A stretch of 64,000 nt of DNA, taken from contig JAEWCL010000023.1 in NCBI GenBank assembly GCA_023390655.1, positions 72,752-136,751 of the forward strand, given 5' to 3'. Made by a program: the position numbers and the translations under genes. The stretch comes from Bacillota bacterium (lineage in GTDB: Bacteria > Bacillota > Clostridia > Christensenellales > CAG-138). The number at the start of each line of letters is the position of its first letter. The stretch's first letter is position 1. Below the pieces are notes generated by a model. It saw only the letters and a program-made list of their open reading frames with translations. It did not search any database and was not told where the DNA came from. Of this stretch, positions 27,657-35,781 are shown piece after piece.

Positions 27657-28310
27657 CTACAGCAGCGTGAACAGGCCGCCTTTGCCCTGGAAGTTCTGGT
27701 TAAAAAAGTCGTCTGAAAATTCGCCGGGCCAGTTGTCGAAGCTGTCAAAGCCCTCATCAAATCCTCTTCTGAATTCAGAACGGAATTCCGGCGCCCAATA
27801 CCGCGCAGTAGAAAATACCATAGTGCCAACCAGCACGCTGACCAGAATGCCGATCACAAGGCCGATGGCCGTGATAATCAGCATGGCGCGGGAGAGATTG
27901 CGGCGGTTAGGATTTTCCGTTCCGCCAAAAGCCCATACGAGCATCAGGATAAAGCCCGCGAGGGGGATCATCATCAACAGCAGCGTACCCACAAACTGGC
28001 CGGTGCTCATCACCCCGCTCTGGGGTTGCGGCGGACGCTGCGGCACATGCTGGTTGGATACGTACCCCGGCTGCGCATACGAGGACTGATAGCCCTGCTG
28101 CCCGCCTGCCGGCGCTCCATACTGTGTATTCGTCTGCGCCGTCTTCGCGTAATCCGGCTGCGTGTAGCTTGGCTGTGTGTATTTTGGCGCTTCCGCCTGG
28201 GGCACAGATTCTGTATTCATCTGCTCGGGCGCATTCTCCTGCGCGCCGCAATTGGTACAGAAACGGCTGCCCTCGGGCAGCTCCGCGCCGCACTGTTTGC
28301 AAAATGCCAT
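27657..28310 (-). CDS. Zinc-ribbon membrane protein with Tyr/Gln-rich linker
   Basis: From ATG 28310 the product has 217 residues. It starts with a zinc ribbon (CKQCG and CTNCG, residues 4-22), followed by a disordered linker rich in Pro, Tyr, Gln and Thr (about 30-100, with repeated YTQP and YAQPGY units). Two hydrophobic segments (about 104-125 and 140-165) and a short acidic, Phe-rich tail close it. The upstream frame to 28490 lacks a better ribosome site. The function is unknown. It and the following gene share the ribbon-linker-membrane plan but not the membrane domain. Confidence 0.8.
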   Translation of the reverse strand: MAFCKQCGAELPEGSRFCTNCGAQENAPEQMNTESVPQAEAPKYTQPSYTQPDYAKTAQTNTQYGAPAGGQQGYQSSYAQPGYVSNQHVPQRPPQPQSGVMSTGQFVGTLLLMMIPLAGFILMLVWAFGGTENPNRRNLSRAMLIITAIGLVIGILVSVLVGTMVFSTARYWAPEFRSEFRRGFDEGFDSFDNWPGEFSDDFFNQNFQGKGGLFTLL

Positions 28311-28461
28311 CTCTTTTCCCATCCTTTCCTGTGGCAGTTCCTTCACAATACTACAAACTCCAGACATGCATGCATCGTCACGGCAATTCGTTTTTTCGGC
28401 AAAGCCGGGTGCACAACTGACAAGCAATATCTGGCTGAAGGATACTAGTATTATGACACAA

Positions 28462-28495
28462 ACGGTATGGATTTGTATACCGAAATCCATACCGT
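28462..28495 (-). terminator. Inverted repeat between murA and the zinc-ribbon gene
   Basis: Perfect 12-bp arms (28462-28473 and 28484-28495) around a 10-nt loop lie 36 bp downstream of the murA stop. There is no clear T-run, so it could be a weak terminator or an operator for the gene at 28310. Confidence 0.45.
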
Positions 28496-28530
28496 TCCTC
28501 TTATTTTATAGGGAGCTGGCGCTTCTTTGT

Positions 28531-29805
28531 TCAGCCGCCGCAGCTGCGCCTGATATCCGCGCCAAGCTTTGTGAACTTCTGCTCCAGGTATTCGTATCCG
28601 CGGTCAATGAACTCAATGTTATGCACGGTGGAGGCGCCCTTTGCGGTCAGCGCCGCAACGATAAGCGCGGCCCCGGCGCGAAGATCGGATGCGTACAAAG
28701 GCGCTCCCGTCAGCCGTTCCACCCCTTCCACCATGGCCGTACGGCCATTGAGGTGGATATTTGCACCCATGCGCAGCAGTTCGCCGACATGGTTGAAGCG
28801 TTCCTCAAAAATGTTCTCCATAATAAAGCTGTTGCCTTCCGCACGCGCGAGGTAGGCCATCATCGGCTGCTGGAGGTCCGTGGGGAACCCGGGATAGGGC
28901 AGGGTTTTGATATTGACGGCGCGCGCCCTTCCGTTGCCCTTGACCTGCAGGAAAAATTCCCGCCCGTCGTCCCCTTCAATAACGCTTGCGCCGCTTTCCA
29001 TCAGCTTGGCGGAAATCGCCTCCAAGTGGGTGGGAATGACGTTCTTGATAATCACATCCCCGCCGCAGGCCGCGGCGGCGATCATGAATGTGCCTGCCTC
29101 GATCTGATCGGGAATAATGGCATAATTGCAGCCGTGCATTTTCGGCACGCCCGTGATACGGATGACGTCCGTACCCGCGCCCTTGACGCGCGCGCCCATC
29201 ATGTTGAGGAAGTTTGCGACATCCACGACATGCGGTTCCTTTGCGGCGTTTGCAAGCACCGTCTGCCCTTCCGCCATGACGGCGGCAAGCATGACGTTGA
29301 TGGTTGCGCCCACGCTGACAACGTCAAAATACACCTCTGCGCCCCGAAGCTTAGCCGCCCGCGCTTTTACGAGGCCATCCTCCAGCACGACCTCCGCGCC
29401 AAGCGCGCGCATGCCCTTGATGTGCTGGTCGATCGGCCTGGGGCCGATCACGCAGCCGCCGGGCAGCGAAAGCTCCGCGTGGCCGTAACGGCCCAACAGC
29501 GCGCCAAGCAGGTAATAGGACGCGCGCAGGGAGCTTACCATATCGAACGTGACGGAATAGCTGTTGATGTGGGAGGGGTCGATGCGCATGCAGCCACCGG
29601 GCGCAAACGTCACATCCGCCCCGATGTTCAATAAAATCTCCTTGAGGATATTGACGTCCTCAATAAACGGCAGATTTTCAAGCGTGCAGGGCTCCCCCGC
29701 AAGAATTGCGGCGGGCACGATCGCCACGGCGGCGTTTTTCGCGCCGCTGACGGTGACGGTCCCCGTAAGCGGGTTACCGCCCCGTATAGTATACCATTGC
29801 TTCAT
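28531..29805 (-). CDS. murA: UDP-N-acetylglucosamine 1-carboxyvinyltransferase
   Basis: MurA transfers enolpyruvate from PEP to UDP-GlcNAc, the first committed step of peptidoglycan synthesis. The 424-residue cytosolic enzyme shows the conserved SGAKNAA with Lys23 and the catalytic loop PGGCVIGPRPIDQH with Cys118, the residue alkylated by fosfomycin. The closing ARAG-like region is DLRAGAALIVAAL. ATG 29805 is used; the open frame extends to 29946 but those codons overlap the neighbour and match nothing. It is preceded on the same strand by a CorA-type gene. A Cys-type MurA is expected to be fosfomycin-sensitive (family knowledge). Confidence 0.97.
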   Translation of the reverse strand: MKQWYTIRGGNPLTGTVTVSGAKNAAVAIVPAAILAGEPCTLENLPFIEDVNILKEILLNIGADVTFAPGGCMRIDPSHINSYSVTFDMVSSLRASYYLLGALLGRYGHAELSLPGGCVIGPRPIDQHIKGMRALGAEVVLEDGLVKARAAKLRGAEVYFDVVSVGATINVMLAAVMAEGQTVLANAAKEPHVVDVANFLNMMGARVKGAGTDVIRITGVPKMHGCNYAIIPDQIEAGTFMIAAAACGGDVIIKNVIPTHLEAISAKLMESGASVIEGDDGREFFLQVKGNGRARAVNIKTLPYPGFPTDLQQPMMAYLARAEGNSFIMENIFEERFNHVGELLRMGANIHLNGRTAMVEGVERLTGAPLYASDLRAGAALIVAALTAKGASTVHNIEFIDRGYEYLEQKFTKLGADIRRSCGG

Positions 29806-29870
29806 AATCAGACGAACTGTCTCCTTTACGCAGATAGAAGGCGGACCGGAAGGCCCGCCGCAAGGCCGGC

Positions 29871-30803
29871 CTAGAACATCTTCTTGCGCCACAAAATGAC
29901 CGCGACAATCCCCGAGAAACCCAAAGCGATTGCCAGCACAATCCAAAAGCCGAGCGGGCTGCCTTCAAACGGCACGCCGGTATTCATACCAAAGAAGCTT
30001 GAAACCATTGTTGGAATGGAAAGCACAATGGTCACGGAGGCCAGCAGTTTCATCACGATATTCAGGTTGTTGGATATGATAGAGGCGAATGCGTCCATCG
30101 TGCCCGAAAGAATGTCCCGGTAGATGTTACACATCTCGATCGCCTGCTTGTTTTCAATGATAACGTCCTCAAGGAGGTCCGTGTCCTCGGGATACTTTTT
30201 GACGTCCTCGATCTTTAACAGCTTTTCCATAACGACTTCGTTGCCGGTCAGGGAGGTGGAGAAATACACCAGGGATTTTTCGAGCTTGAGCATCTGGATC
30301 AGTTCCCGGTTTTTCATGGATTTGTGCAGCTCGTTTTCCACCAGCATGGAGGCTTTGTCGATCTGCTTGAGGTACTGCAAAAAGCGCGATGCGTTGCGGT
30401 AAAGAAGCTGCAGCAAAAAGCGTGTTTTCTTGACGGTGGAAAATCCGCGCACGCGCCCTTCCATAAAGTTTTCGAGTATGGAACTTTCCTTGAGGCATAC
30501 GGTCACAACCCCGCGCTCAAAGTAGATGATGCCAAGCGGGATGGTGTTGTAGACAAATGTACGCCCTTCGGGCTGTACGGTGGGCATATCCACAATGATG
30601 AGCGTCTGCCCGTCATCGCTTTCCACACGGGGGCTTTCTTCTTCGTCCAGCGCGGCTCTGAGGTAATCCTCTTCCAGACCCAGTTCCTTCGCGACCGCAG
30701 CCACCTCCGCATCCTCCGGATCCGTCATGTGCAGCCACGCGCCGTCCTCAAAGCATTCAAGCTCCGTAAGCTTTCCGGACTGCGTCTTAAAAATCTGGAT
30801 CAT
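29871..30803 (-). CDS. CorA family divalent-cation transporter (copy 1)
   Basis: The 310-residue protein has a large N-terminal cytosolic domain with long helices (about 1-245) and two C-terminal transmembrane segments. The first ends in the signature GMN (SSFFGMNTG near 274), the pore motif of CorA channels that let Mg or Co ions in. The acidic loop after GMN is short. GGAGG precedes ATG 30803. The second paralogue lies at 37842-38738. Magnesium uptake is inferred from the family; transport direction and ion are not shown by sequence. Confidence 0.92.
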   Translation of the reverse strand: MIQIFKTQSGKLTELECFEDGAWLHMTDPEDAEVAAVAKELGLEEDYLRAALDEEESPRVESDDGQTLIIVDMPTVQPEGRTFVYNTIPLGIIYFERGVVTVCLKESSILENFMEGRVRGFSTVKKTRFLLQLLYRNASRFLQYLKQIDKASMLVENELHKSMKNRELIQMLKLEKSLVYFSTSLTGNEVVMEKLLKIEDVKKYPEDTDLLEDVIIENKQAIEMCNIYRDILSGTMDAFASIISNNLNIVMKLLASVTIVLSIPTMVSSFFGMNTGVPFEGSPLGFWIVLAIALGFSGIVAVILWRKKMF

Positions 30804-30944
30804 TTGGATTCACCCCCTCCGTTTGTGCATGCATCCTTTCATGGATGGCATCCCCTAAATCAGGCCGCATCCATGCAAGGGGCATGTGTCAGCTTTCACA
30901 GTATACCCCATAACAGCGGAGAAAGGCAATAGCGCGGGCAGCCG

Positions 30945-32024
30945 TCAGACAAGGTATTGTCTGGGGTTATAGGGAATGCCGTCTATCAACAGCTCCAGCG
31001 TGACCCGCTCCTCCTGCTCTTCGTCTACGGGATCCGCCACAATACCCGCGGGGTCCCCTTTTTTCACGGCATCTCCCACCTTTAAGGCGCACTGCTTTAA
31101 TGGCGCGATGCGGGTGACAAAGCCCTCTCCATGATCGATTTCAAGCACAAAGCCGTATCCGCCCCATTCGCCCGCAAACGTGACAACACCGTCTGCCGGG
31201 ACAGCGACAGCGTCCCCCGCCTTAGCGGCGATCTCTATGCCGTTGCGGATGATCCGCTCCCCAATGCCGAAGTGGAAGAGAACCTCTCCTTTTTTCGGCA
31301 GCGCCAGCGCGAATCCCTTCGGCGCTTCGGGCCCTTTGGGGCCCTGGTCTTTTGTGGCGGGCTCTTCCGGATGCTTGACGGTGAAGCTGCCCACAAGCAC
31401 CTCCTGCGCGACGGGCTCCGAGAGCGTCACTTCATCCTGCACGGCAAGGCAGCATTCCACATTGCCGTTGAGGTATACGCCCTCGCTGACCGTGACGCGC
31501 TCCCCCTCGCGCCCATATTGGAGCACAACGCGGGTGCCCTTCATCAGGCGTTTGTCCTCCGTCTCCCTGGTTTCAAACGGAACCCGCTCCACATAGGCTG
31601 TGCGGGTGACGCACCGGACGGGAAGCAGCATCAAATCCCCGCTTAATAGCTGCTTTGCAGCTTCGAGCGTGACCGGCTCTTCTCCGGGCATGGCGCTAAT
31701 TAACTCAATCTCGGCAGCGAATTCCGCCCTGTAAAGCGCCTCGTTCTCAGGGATGGCGAGGCTCCCTTCCTGGAGCCGCCAGTCAATGAGCGCCTGCGCC
31801 TGCGCCTCATCTTCGAGCGTCACAAGCGGTACGCCTCCCGCGTACACCGTCACCGCGCCATATACGGCGGCGGGTGCCGGCGTACTGGGCGACGCTACAG
31901 GCGTTGCAATGGGCGCCGCGGCCGCCGGCAAAACGGGTATCTGCCGCAGATACGCACTGGCCGCCCCAATCAGCAGCAGTACGAGCGCAAACGCGCCTAA
32001 GACATATCCCCAGCGTTCCTTCAA
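30945..32024 (-). CDS. G5 domain plus degenerate M23 (LytM) protein
   Basis: The 359-residue protein has an N-terminal membrane anchor (about 8-28) and a Pro/Ala-rich stretch. A G5 domain (about 145-220) begins with VERVPFETRETEDKRLMKGT. A C-terminal M23 fold (about 245-359) has the backbone IEIAAKAGDAVAVPADGVVTFAG and GYGFVLEIDHGEGFVTRIAPL. The zinc ligands are lost: the usual H..D motif reads NGIE, and the usual HLHFE motif reads TLELL. It is therefore likely a wall-binding or scaffold protein, not a hydrolase. SpoIIQ, also anchored and degenerate in Bacillus, is a possible analogue. The start is TTG 32024, 9 bp after GGGGG. Confidence 0.85.
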   Translation of the reverse strand: MKERWGYVLGAFALVLLLIGAASAYLRQIPVLPAAAAPIATPVASPSTPAPAAVYGAVTVYAGGVPLVTLEDEAQAQALIDWRLQEGSLAIPENEALYRAEFAAEIELISAMPGEEPVTLEAAKQLLSGDLMLLPVRCVTRTAYVERVPFETRETEDKRLMKGTRVVLQYGREGERVTVSEGVYLNGNVECCLAVQDEVTLSEPVAQEVLVGSFTVKHPEEPATKDQGPKGPEAPKGFALALPKKGEVLFHFGIGERIIRNGIEIAAKAGDAVAVPADGVVTFAGEWGGYGFVLEIDHGEGFVTRIAPLKQCALKVGDAVKKGDPAGIVADPVDEEQEERVTLELLIDGIPYNPRQYLV

Positions 32025-32062
32025 AGCGCATGAACCCCCAAAACAGCTTCTTTTGCAGAAAA

Positions 32063-32084
32063 GCCCCGCCGCCAGCGGCAGGGC
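32063..32084 (-). repeat. Hairpin direct repeat, copy 1
   Basis: A 22-bp GC-rich hairpin identical to 32262-32283 except for one base. On the minus strand it is followed by TTTTCTGC and lies 38 bp before the start of the G5/M23 gene, so it could act as a leader terminator or be a relic of an insertion. Confidence 0.55.
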
Positions 32085-32177
32085 ACAGGCGACTCACATT
32101 GGCCCCCAACAGCTTTCATTCGCCGCCAGCGACAAGCACGGTGGCGGCGGCAAGCCTTGCGCAGCAAGGGTTTCCTT

Positions 32178-32252
32178 ACAGGAAGTACCGCCCGCGAGGC
32201 ACGAGCAGGTACTTCCTGTAATCCTCAAAAAAGTGGCGTAGCCACTTTTTTG
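32178..32252. repeat. Two adjacent perfect palindromes
   Basis: Arms 32178-32189 and 32208-32219 (ACAGGAAGTACC and complement, 18-nt loop) are followed by arms 32226-32237 and 32241-32252 (CAAAAAAGTGGC and complement, 3-nt loop). Both lie between the two copies of the 22-bp hairpin repeat in a 283-bp gap that holds no gene. Confidence 0.6.
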
Positions 32253-32261
32253 ACATGTAAA

Positions 32262-32283
32262 GCCCCGCCGTCAGCGGCAGGGC
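32262..32283 (-). terminator. Hairpin direct repeat, copy 2; terminator of the binding-protein gene
   Basis: It is the second copy of the 22-bp hairpin, 25 bp past the stop of the 32308-33276 gene, followed on the minus strand by TTTACATG. It can end that transcript. Confidence 0.6.
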
Positions 32284-32307
32284 GTTTGTACATCGGCAAG
32301 GCAAAGT

Positions 32308-33276
32308 CTAGCTCATCAGCGAAAGCTCCAGCGCTTCGTAAACGGCGCGCACACCCTCCACAATGCGGGGGCCGGGCCGCGTGACAAGCTTCGCATCGAT
32401 GGAATAGATGCGGCCTTCCTGCACGGCGGGAAGCGTATCAAACCCGGGCGCGCCGGAAATGGTTTCAAGCGGCGTGTCGGAAACAACCAATATAACGTCG
32501 GGCGCAAGGGCGGCTATCTGCTCCGCCGAGTAGACGGGGAAGGAGTCCGCGGCGCTTGTGACGGGAATGCCGCCTGCAAGTTCAATCAGGCCGAATTCGA
32601 GCGAGCCTGCGCCCGCAGCGGTGGTGTGCCCGTCAATATACCCCATGACGAAAAGCACGGTGGGCTGGCGATCAAGCTCGGAGGCTTCGGCGGTGACTTC
32701 CTGCACCGTCTGCTGCATGCCTTCCACCACTTTGGACGCGTCCACGCGCAAAATCTGCGCCGTCAACGCAAGACCCGCATACACATCGCCGTAGGCTGCG
32801 GCTTCCGCACAGACCACGGGGATTCCCTTTGCTGCAAGTTCATCCATTGCAGCTTGCGGGAATTCGCGGCCCACAAACACCATATCGGGCGTTTGCGCCA
32901 GAATCGCCGCAACATCGCCGGAGGCGATCTTTGCAAGGTTTGCGGTTTCTTCCGGATAATCGCTGCCTTCATCCACCGCAGCAAGGTTGCCCTCCGCGGA
33001 AAGCGCAAAGATCATTTCTGTGGTAGCGGGCGAAAGCGAAACAATACGCTGCGGTACGCCGCGCACCGTTACCTGCCTGCCCGTCATATCCGTGAGTACG
33101 GTTGCGGGCGCATTGACATCAGAGCCGACCGGGGTGCCCAAAGGCGCTTCTGTCTCCACAGGAGCGGTGGTAACGCCCGGCGTCTGCACCGGCGCTTCCA
33201 CAGGCTTTTGGCATGCTGCAAGCAGCAATACGAAAGCGATTAGTACACTCAACCATTTGTTGCGCATATGCTTCAT
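32308..33276 (-). CDS. Cobalamin/iron-complex ABC substrate-binding lipoprotein
   Basis: The 322-residue protein has a lipoprotein signal (LLLAAC, Cys about 21) and a Thr/Pro-rich linker. The periplasmic-binding fold is of the BtuF/FhuD type: VPQRIVSLSPATTEMIFALSAEG near 78, a long connecting helix, and PDVILVVSDTPLETI in the second lobe. This class delivers cobalamin, haem or ferric siderophores to an ABC importer. No permease or ATPase gene is adjacent, so the partner is elsewhere and the ligand is unknown. ATG 33276 follows GGGAGG by 5 bp; the upstream ATG at 33315 lacks a site. Confidence 0.88.
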   Translation of the reverse strand: MKHMRNKWLSVLIAFVLLLAACQKPVEAPVQTPGVTTAPVETEAPLGTPVGSDVNAPATVLTDMTGRQVTVRGVPQRIVSLSPATTEMIFALSAEGNLAAVDEGSDYPEETANLAKIASGDVAAILAQTPDMVFVGREFPQAAMDELAAKGIPVVCAEAAAYGDVYAGLALTAQILRVDASKVVEGMQQTVQEVTAEASELDRQPTVLFVMGYIDGHTTAAGAGSLEFGLIELAGGIPVTSAADSFPVYSAEQIAALAPDVILVVSDTPLETISGAPGFDTLPAVQEGRIYSIDAKLVTRPGPRIVEGVRAVYEALELSLMS

Positions 33277-33441
33277 GAATACCTCCCGCCTGTAAGCCAT
33301 AACAAATGTTTCCATGCGGTAAGAGTCTCTTGATCAGAACCGCAGTGAAGGCAATACAGGAACAAAAAAATTGTATCATCTTCCATCCGTACGCGCAATG
33401 CGCCTTCAAGCGGTGTTCATACAATGTTTACGGGTAGCGCG

Positions 33442-34077
33442 CTAAGAAAGCGAAAACCCGAGGATCAGCAGGAACTGCGCCGCAAGATAGGTGGACATGA
33501 CGGCAAGCGTGCCGTAGCGGGTGCGCTTTACAAGAATTTCATTGGAAAGTATGGTGTCGGACCCCAGGAACAGCAGCGAGCCGATCCACGGGAGGATGCC
33601 GCCGCCAGAAAGCGCATACAGCGCCGCGCACGCGCTCATCACGCATAACAGCAGCGCATACCCCGCGCTGCCAAAAAACAGCACATCTTTTGCGTGCGGA
33701 CGGATGCGCAGGCATGTGAAGACAAGCCCCGCGGCATAGACAAGCGCAAGCAGCGCAACCATCCACCACGCAGGCCATTGGCTACGCGGAATCAGAAAAA
33801 CCAAATAAAGGATATGCCCCGCCGCAAAGCAGCCGATGCCCGCGAAGAGGTTTCGCCGCTTTTCGTCATGCAGCAGAAAGAAATCTCCTGCGCAGCCACA
33901 CCAGAGCGCAAGCGCTACAACCGTGGAGGGGTCCGGCGCAAACAGCACATACCACAAAAACAGCAGCGGCATCAGAAACGGTTTTGTATAGCGCCTGAGC
34001 GTTTGCTTCCCCTGCGCGCAGGCGTACAACTGGACAATGGTCAGGATCGCAAAACAGGCCAGCGCCACGTTGGACAT
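33442..34077 (-). CDS. YhhN family membrane protein (lysoplasmalogenase-like)
   Basis: The 211-residue protein has about eight transmembrane segments. Conserved features of the YhhN family are visible: TKPFLMPLLF near 33, WCGCAGDFFLL near 60, GIGCFAAGHILYLVF, and the late SLLFLGSDTILSNE. Mammalian members hydrolyse lysoplasmalogen; bacterial members are mostly uncharacterised, and the link is of interest because many Clostridia make plasmalogens. ATG 34077 follows GGGAGGG. It lies downstream of glmU on the same strand. Confidence 0.85.
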   Translation of the reverse strand: MSNVALACFAILTIVQLYACAQGKQTLRRYTKPFLMPLLFLWYVLFAPDPSTVVALALWCGCAGDFFLLHDEKRRNLFAGIGCFAAGHILYLVFLIPRSQWPAWWMVALLALVYAAGLVFTCLRIRPHAKDVLFFGSAGYALLLCVMSACAALYALSGGGILPWIGSLLFLGSDTILSNEILVKRTRYGTLAVMSTYLAAQFLLILGFSLS

Positions 34078-34104
34078 GTTGTACCCTCCCATCTATATTG
34101 ACGC

Positions 34105-34123
34105 GGGCCTATCTCATAGGCCC
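34105..34123 (-). terminator. Short hairpin after glmU
   Basis: An 8-bp stem GGGCCTAT with a 3-nt loop lies 31 bp past the glmU stop. There is no T-run, so termination is uncertain and read-through into the YhhN gene is possible. Confidence 0.4.
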
Positions 34124-34153
34124 GTCATCTTTTAACCCACAACCGCTTTCGGG

Positions 34154-35524
34154 CTATTCCTTAATCTCCCCGCGTTTGATTTTGAGCCGTTTCACATATT
34201 CAAGCTTGTTGACCTGCTTGGCGCGCGCCACCGCAAGCGCCCCCGCGGGCACTTCCTCGGTAATGACGCTGCCTGCCGCCGTAAACGCGCCTTCCCCGAC
34301 CGTGACGGGCGCGACAAGACTTGTGTGGCAGCCGATGAACGCATTGTCCCCGATCACGGTGCGGTGCTTTTTGTAGCCGTCGTAGTTGACAAACACCGTG
34401 CCGCAGCCAAGGTTCACATGCCTGCCCACATCGCCGTCCCCAATATAGGAAAGATGCGGCAGCTTGCTGCCCTCGCCGACGTTGGCATTTTTGACCTCAA
34501 TATAATTGCCCACCTTGCATTTGTTGGCAAGGTTCGCGCCGGGCCGCAGGTGCACATACGGCCCTAACGTGACGTCGTCGCCGACAACCGCGTCCTTTGC
34601 CACAACCCCCTGCGCCGCGCAGCGGCTTCCGATGCGGCTATCGACAATGCGGCACGCAGGATAGAGCGTGGTCCCCTCGCCGATGACCGTATTCCCCTCC
34701 AGCACAACGCCGGGGTAGAGGGTGCTGTCCCGGCCGATTTTGACACCGATATCGATATATGTGTGCTCCGGGTCGATCATCGTCACGCCCGCGCGCATGT
34801 GCGCATGGTTGATCCTGCGCCTGAGCGCCGCCGTCGCTTCCGAGAGCTTCACCCTGTCGTTGACGGTGAGCGCTTCCTCCGGCTTTACCGGCATGGCCTG
34901 CACCCGCAAGCCCGCTTTTATAAAGCCCGCGGTCACATCCGCCATGGAAAAATTCTCTTTTCCCTGCAGGGATGTGAGGACTTCTATCAACCGCTCTGCG
35001 GAGAAGCAATAGGCACTCACGCGTACTTCCCGCAGGCCCTTTTCTGCGTCAGAGAGCGCTTCCTCCTCCACAATGCCCAATATGCGGCCGTCCCTGTCCC
35101 GCGTCACGCGCGCGTAGCCTGACGGTTCCTCCAGCTTTGCCGTTAAAAACGCGGCGTCACAATCAAGCTGTGTCAGCGCCTTGAGCGTTTCTTCCCCCAG
35201 CAGCGGCACATCGCACGCAAGCACGAGTACGCGGCCCTGATGCGCCTCAATTTCCGGCAGCGCCGCAAGGAGCGCGCTGCCCGAGCCGCTTTGTGTGGAC
35301 TGCACACAATAGGATAACCGCTCCCCATAGTGCGCGCGCACCATCTCTGCTCCCGTCCCCACCACCGCGAGCGGAATCCCTGCGCTCTGGAGCGGCTTTG
35401 CCGATTTTAGGATATGGCTCATCATCGGAATGCCGCAAAGCGGAACCATGGATTTTGGCGTGGCGGAGCACATGCGCCTGCCTCCCCCTGCCGCAAGTAA
35501 GATCACACAAACGGGTGTATGCAT
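34154..35524 (-). CDS. glmU: Bifunctional GlmU: uridyltransferase and acetyltransferase
   Basis: GlmU acetylates glucosamine-1-phosphate and then couples it to UTP, giving UDP-GlcNAc, the MurA substrate. The N-terminal pyrophosphorylase domain begins VILLAAGGGRRM and has the VLACDVPLL motif. The C-terminal half is a left-handed beta helix of hexapeptide repeats from about 250, with VNYDGYKKHRTVIGDNAFIGC containing the acetyltransferase Lys/His residues. The 456-residue length is standard. GGAGGG lies 9 bp before ATG 35524. Confidence 0.97.
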   Translation of the reverse strand: MHTPVCVILLAAGGGRRMCSATPKSMVPLCGIPMMSHILKSAKPLQSAGIPLAVVGTGAEMVRAHYGERLSYCVQSTQSGSGSALLAALPEIEAHQGRVLVLACDVPLLGEETLKALTQLDCDAAFLTAKLEEPSGYARVTRDRDGRILGIVEEEALSDAEKGLREVRVSAYCFSAERLIEVLTSLQGKENFSMADVTAGFIKAGLRVQAMPVKPEEALTVNDRVKLSEATAALRRRINHAHMRAGVTMIDPEHTYIDIGVKIGRDSTLYPGVVLEGNTVIGEGTTLYPACRIVDSRIGSRCAAQGVVAKDAVVGDDVTLGPYVHLRPGANLANKCKVGNYIEVKNANVGEGSKLPHLSYIGDGDVGRHVNLGCGTVFVNYDGYKKHRTVIGDNAFIGCHTSLVAPVTVGEGAFTAAGSVITEEVPAGALAVARAKQVNKLEYVKRLKIKRGEIKE

Positions 35525-35653
35525 GATGGATTTCCTCCCTCTGTTGCAAACAAAACTGCATTTCTTGTTCCAGTATACAGTCTATGCGGGGAAAATGAAA
35601 ACAGAAAGGGCGCAAAAATGCGCCCTTTCGTATCTTCGCCGATTCTTCATATA

Positions 35654-35716
35654 CAGGGGCTCCGCCCCTGTACCCCGTTTCTTTCGCGGAGCAAGCGAGG
35701 GCTCAGTGCGCAAGGG
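35654..35716. repeat. Dispersed intergenic repeat, copy A
   Basis: The hairpin CAGGGGC/GCCCCTG (35654-35670) is followed by GCGGAGCAAGCGAGG and GCTCAGTGCGCAAGGG (35686-35716). The latter part matches 38868-38903 apart from a few changes and a 4-5 bp gap. The 257-bp gap between glmU and metK contains no gene. Confidence 0.5.
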
Positions 35717-35781
35717 GGTGCAGGCCCATCAGGCTTGCACGGCCATTGCAAACTGTGGGTCCGTTAGGCAGCTCCCTCAAC

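Noticed and set aside
28177..29634. 485-residue plus-strand open frame over murA
   Set aside because: Antisense to murA, low-complexity with His/Asp runs and no family features; GC-rich codons leave the opposite frame open.
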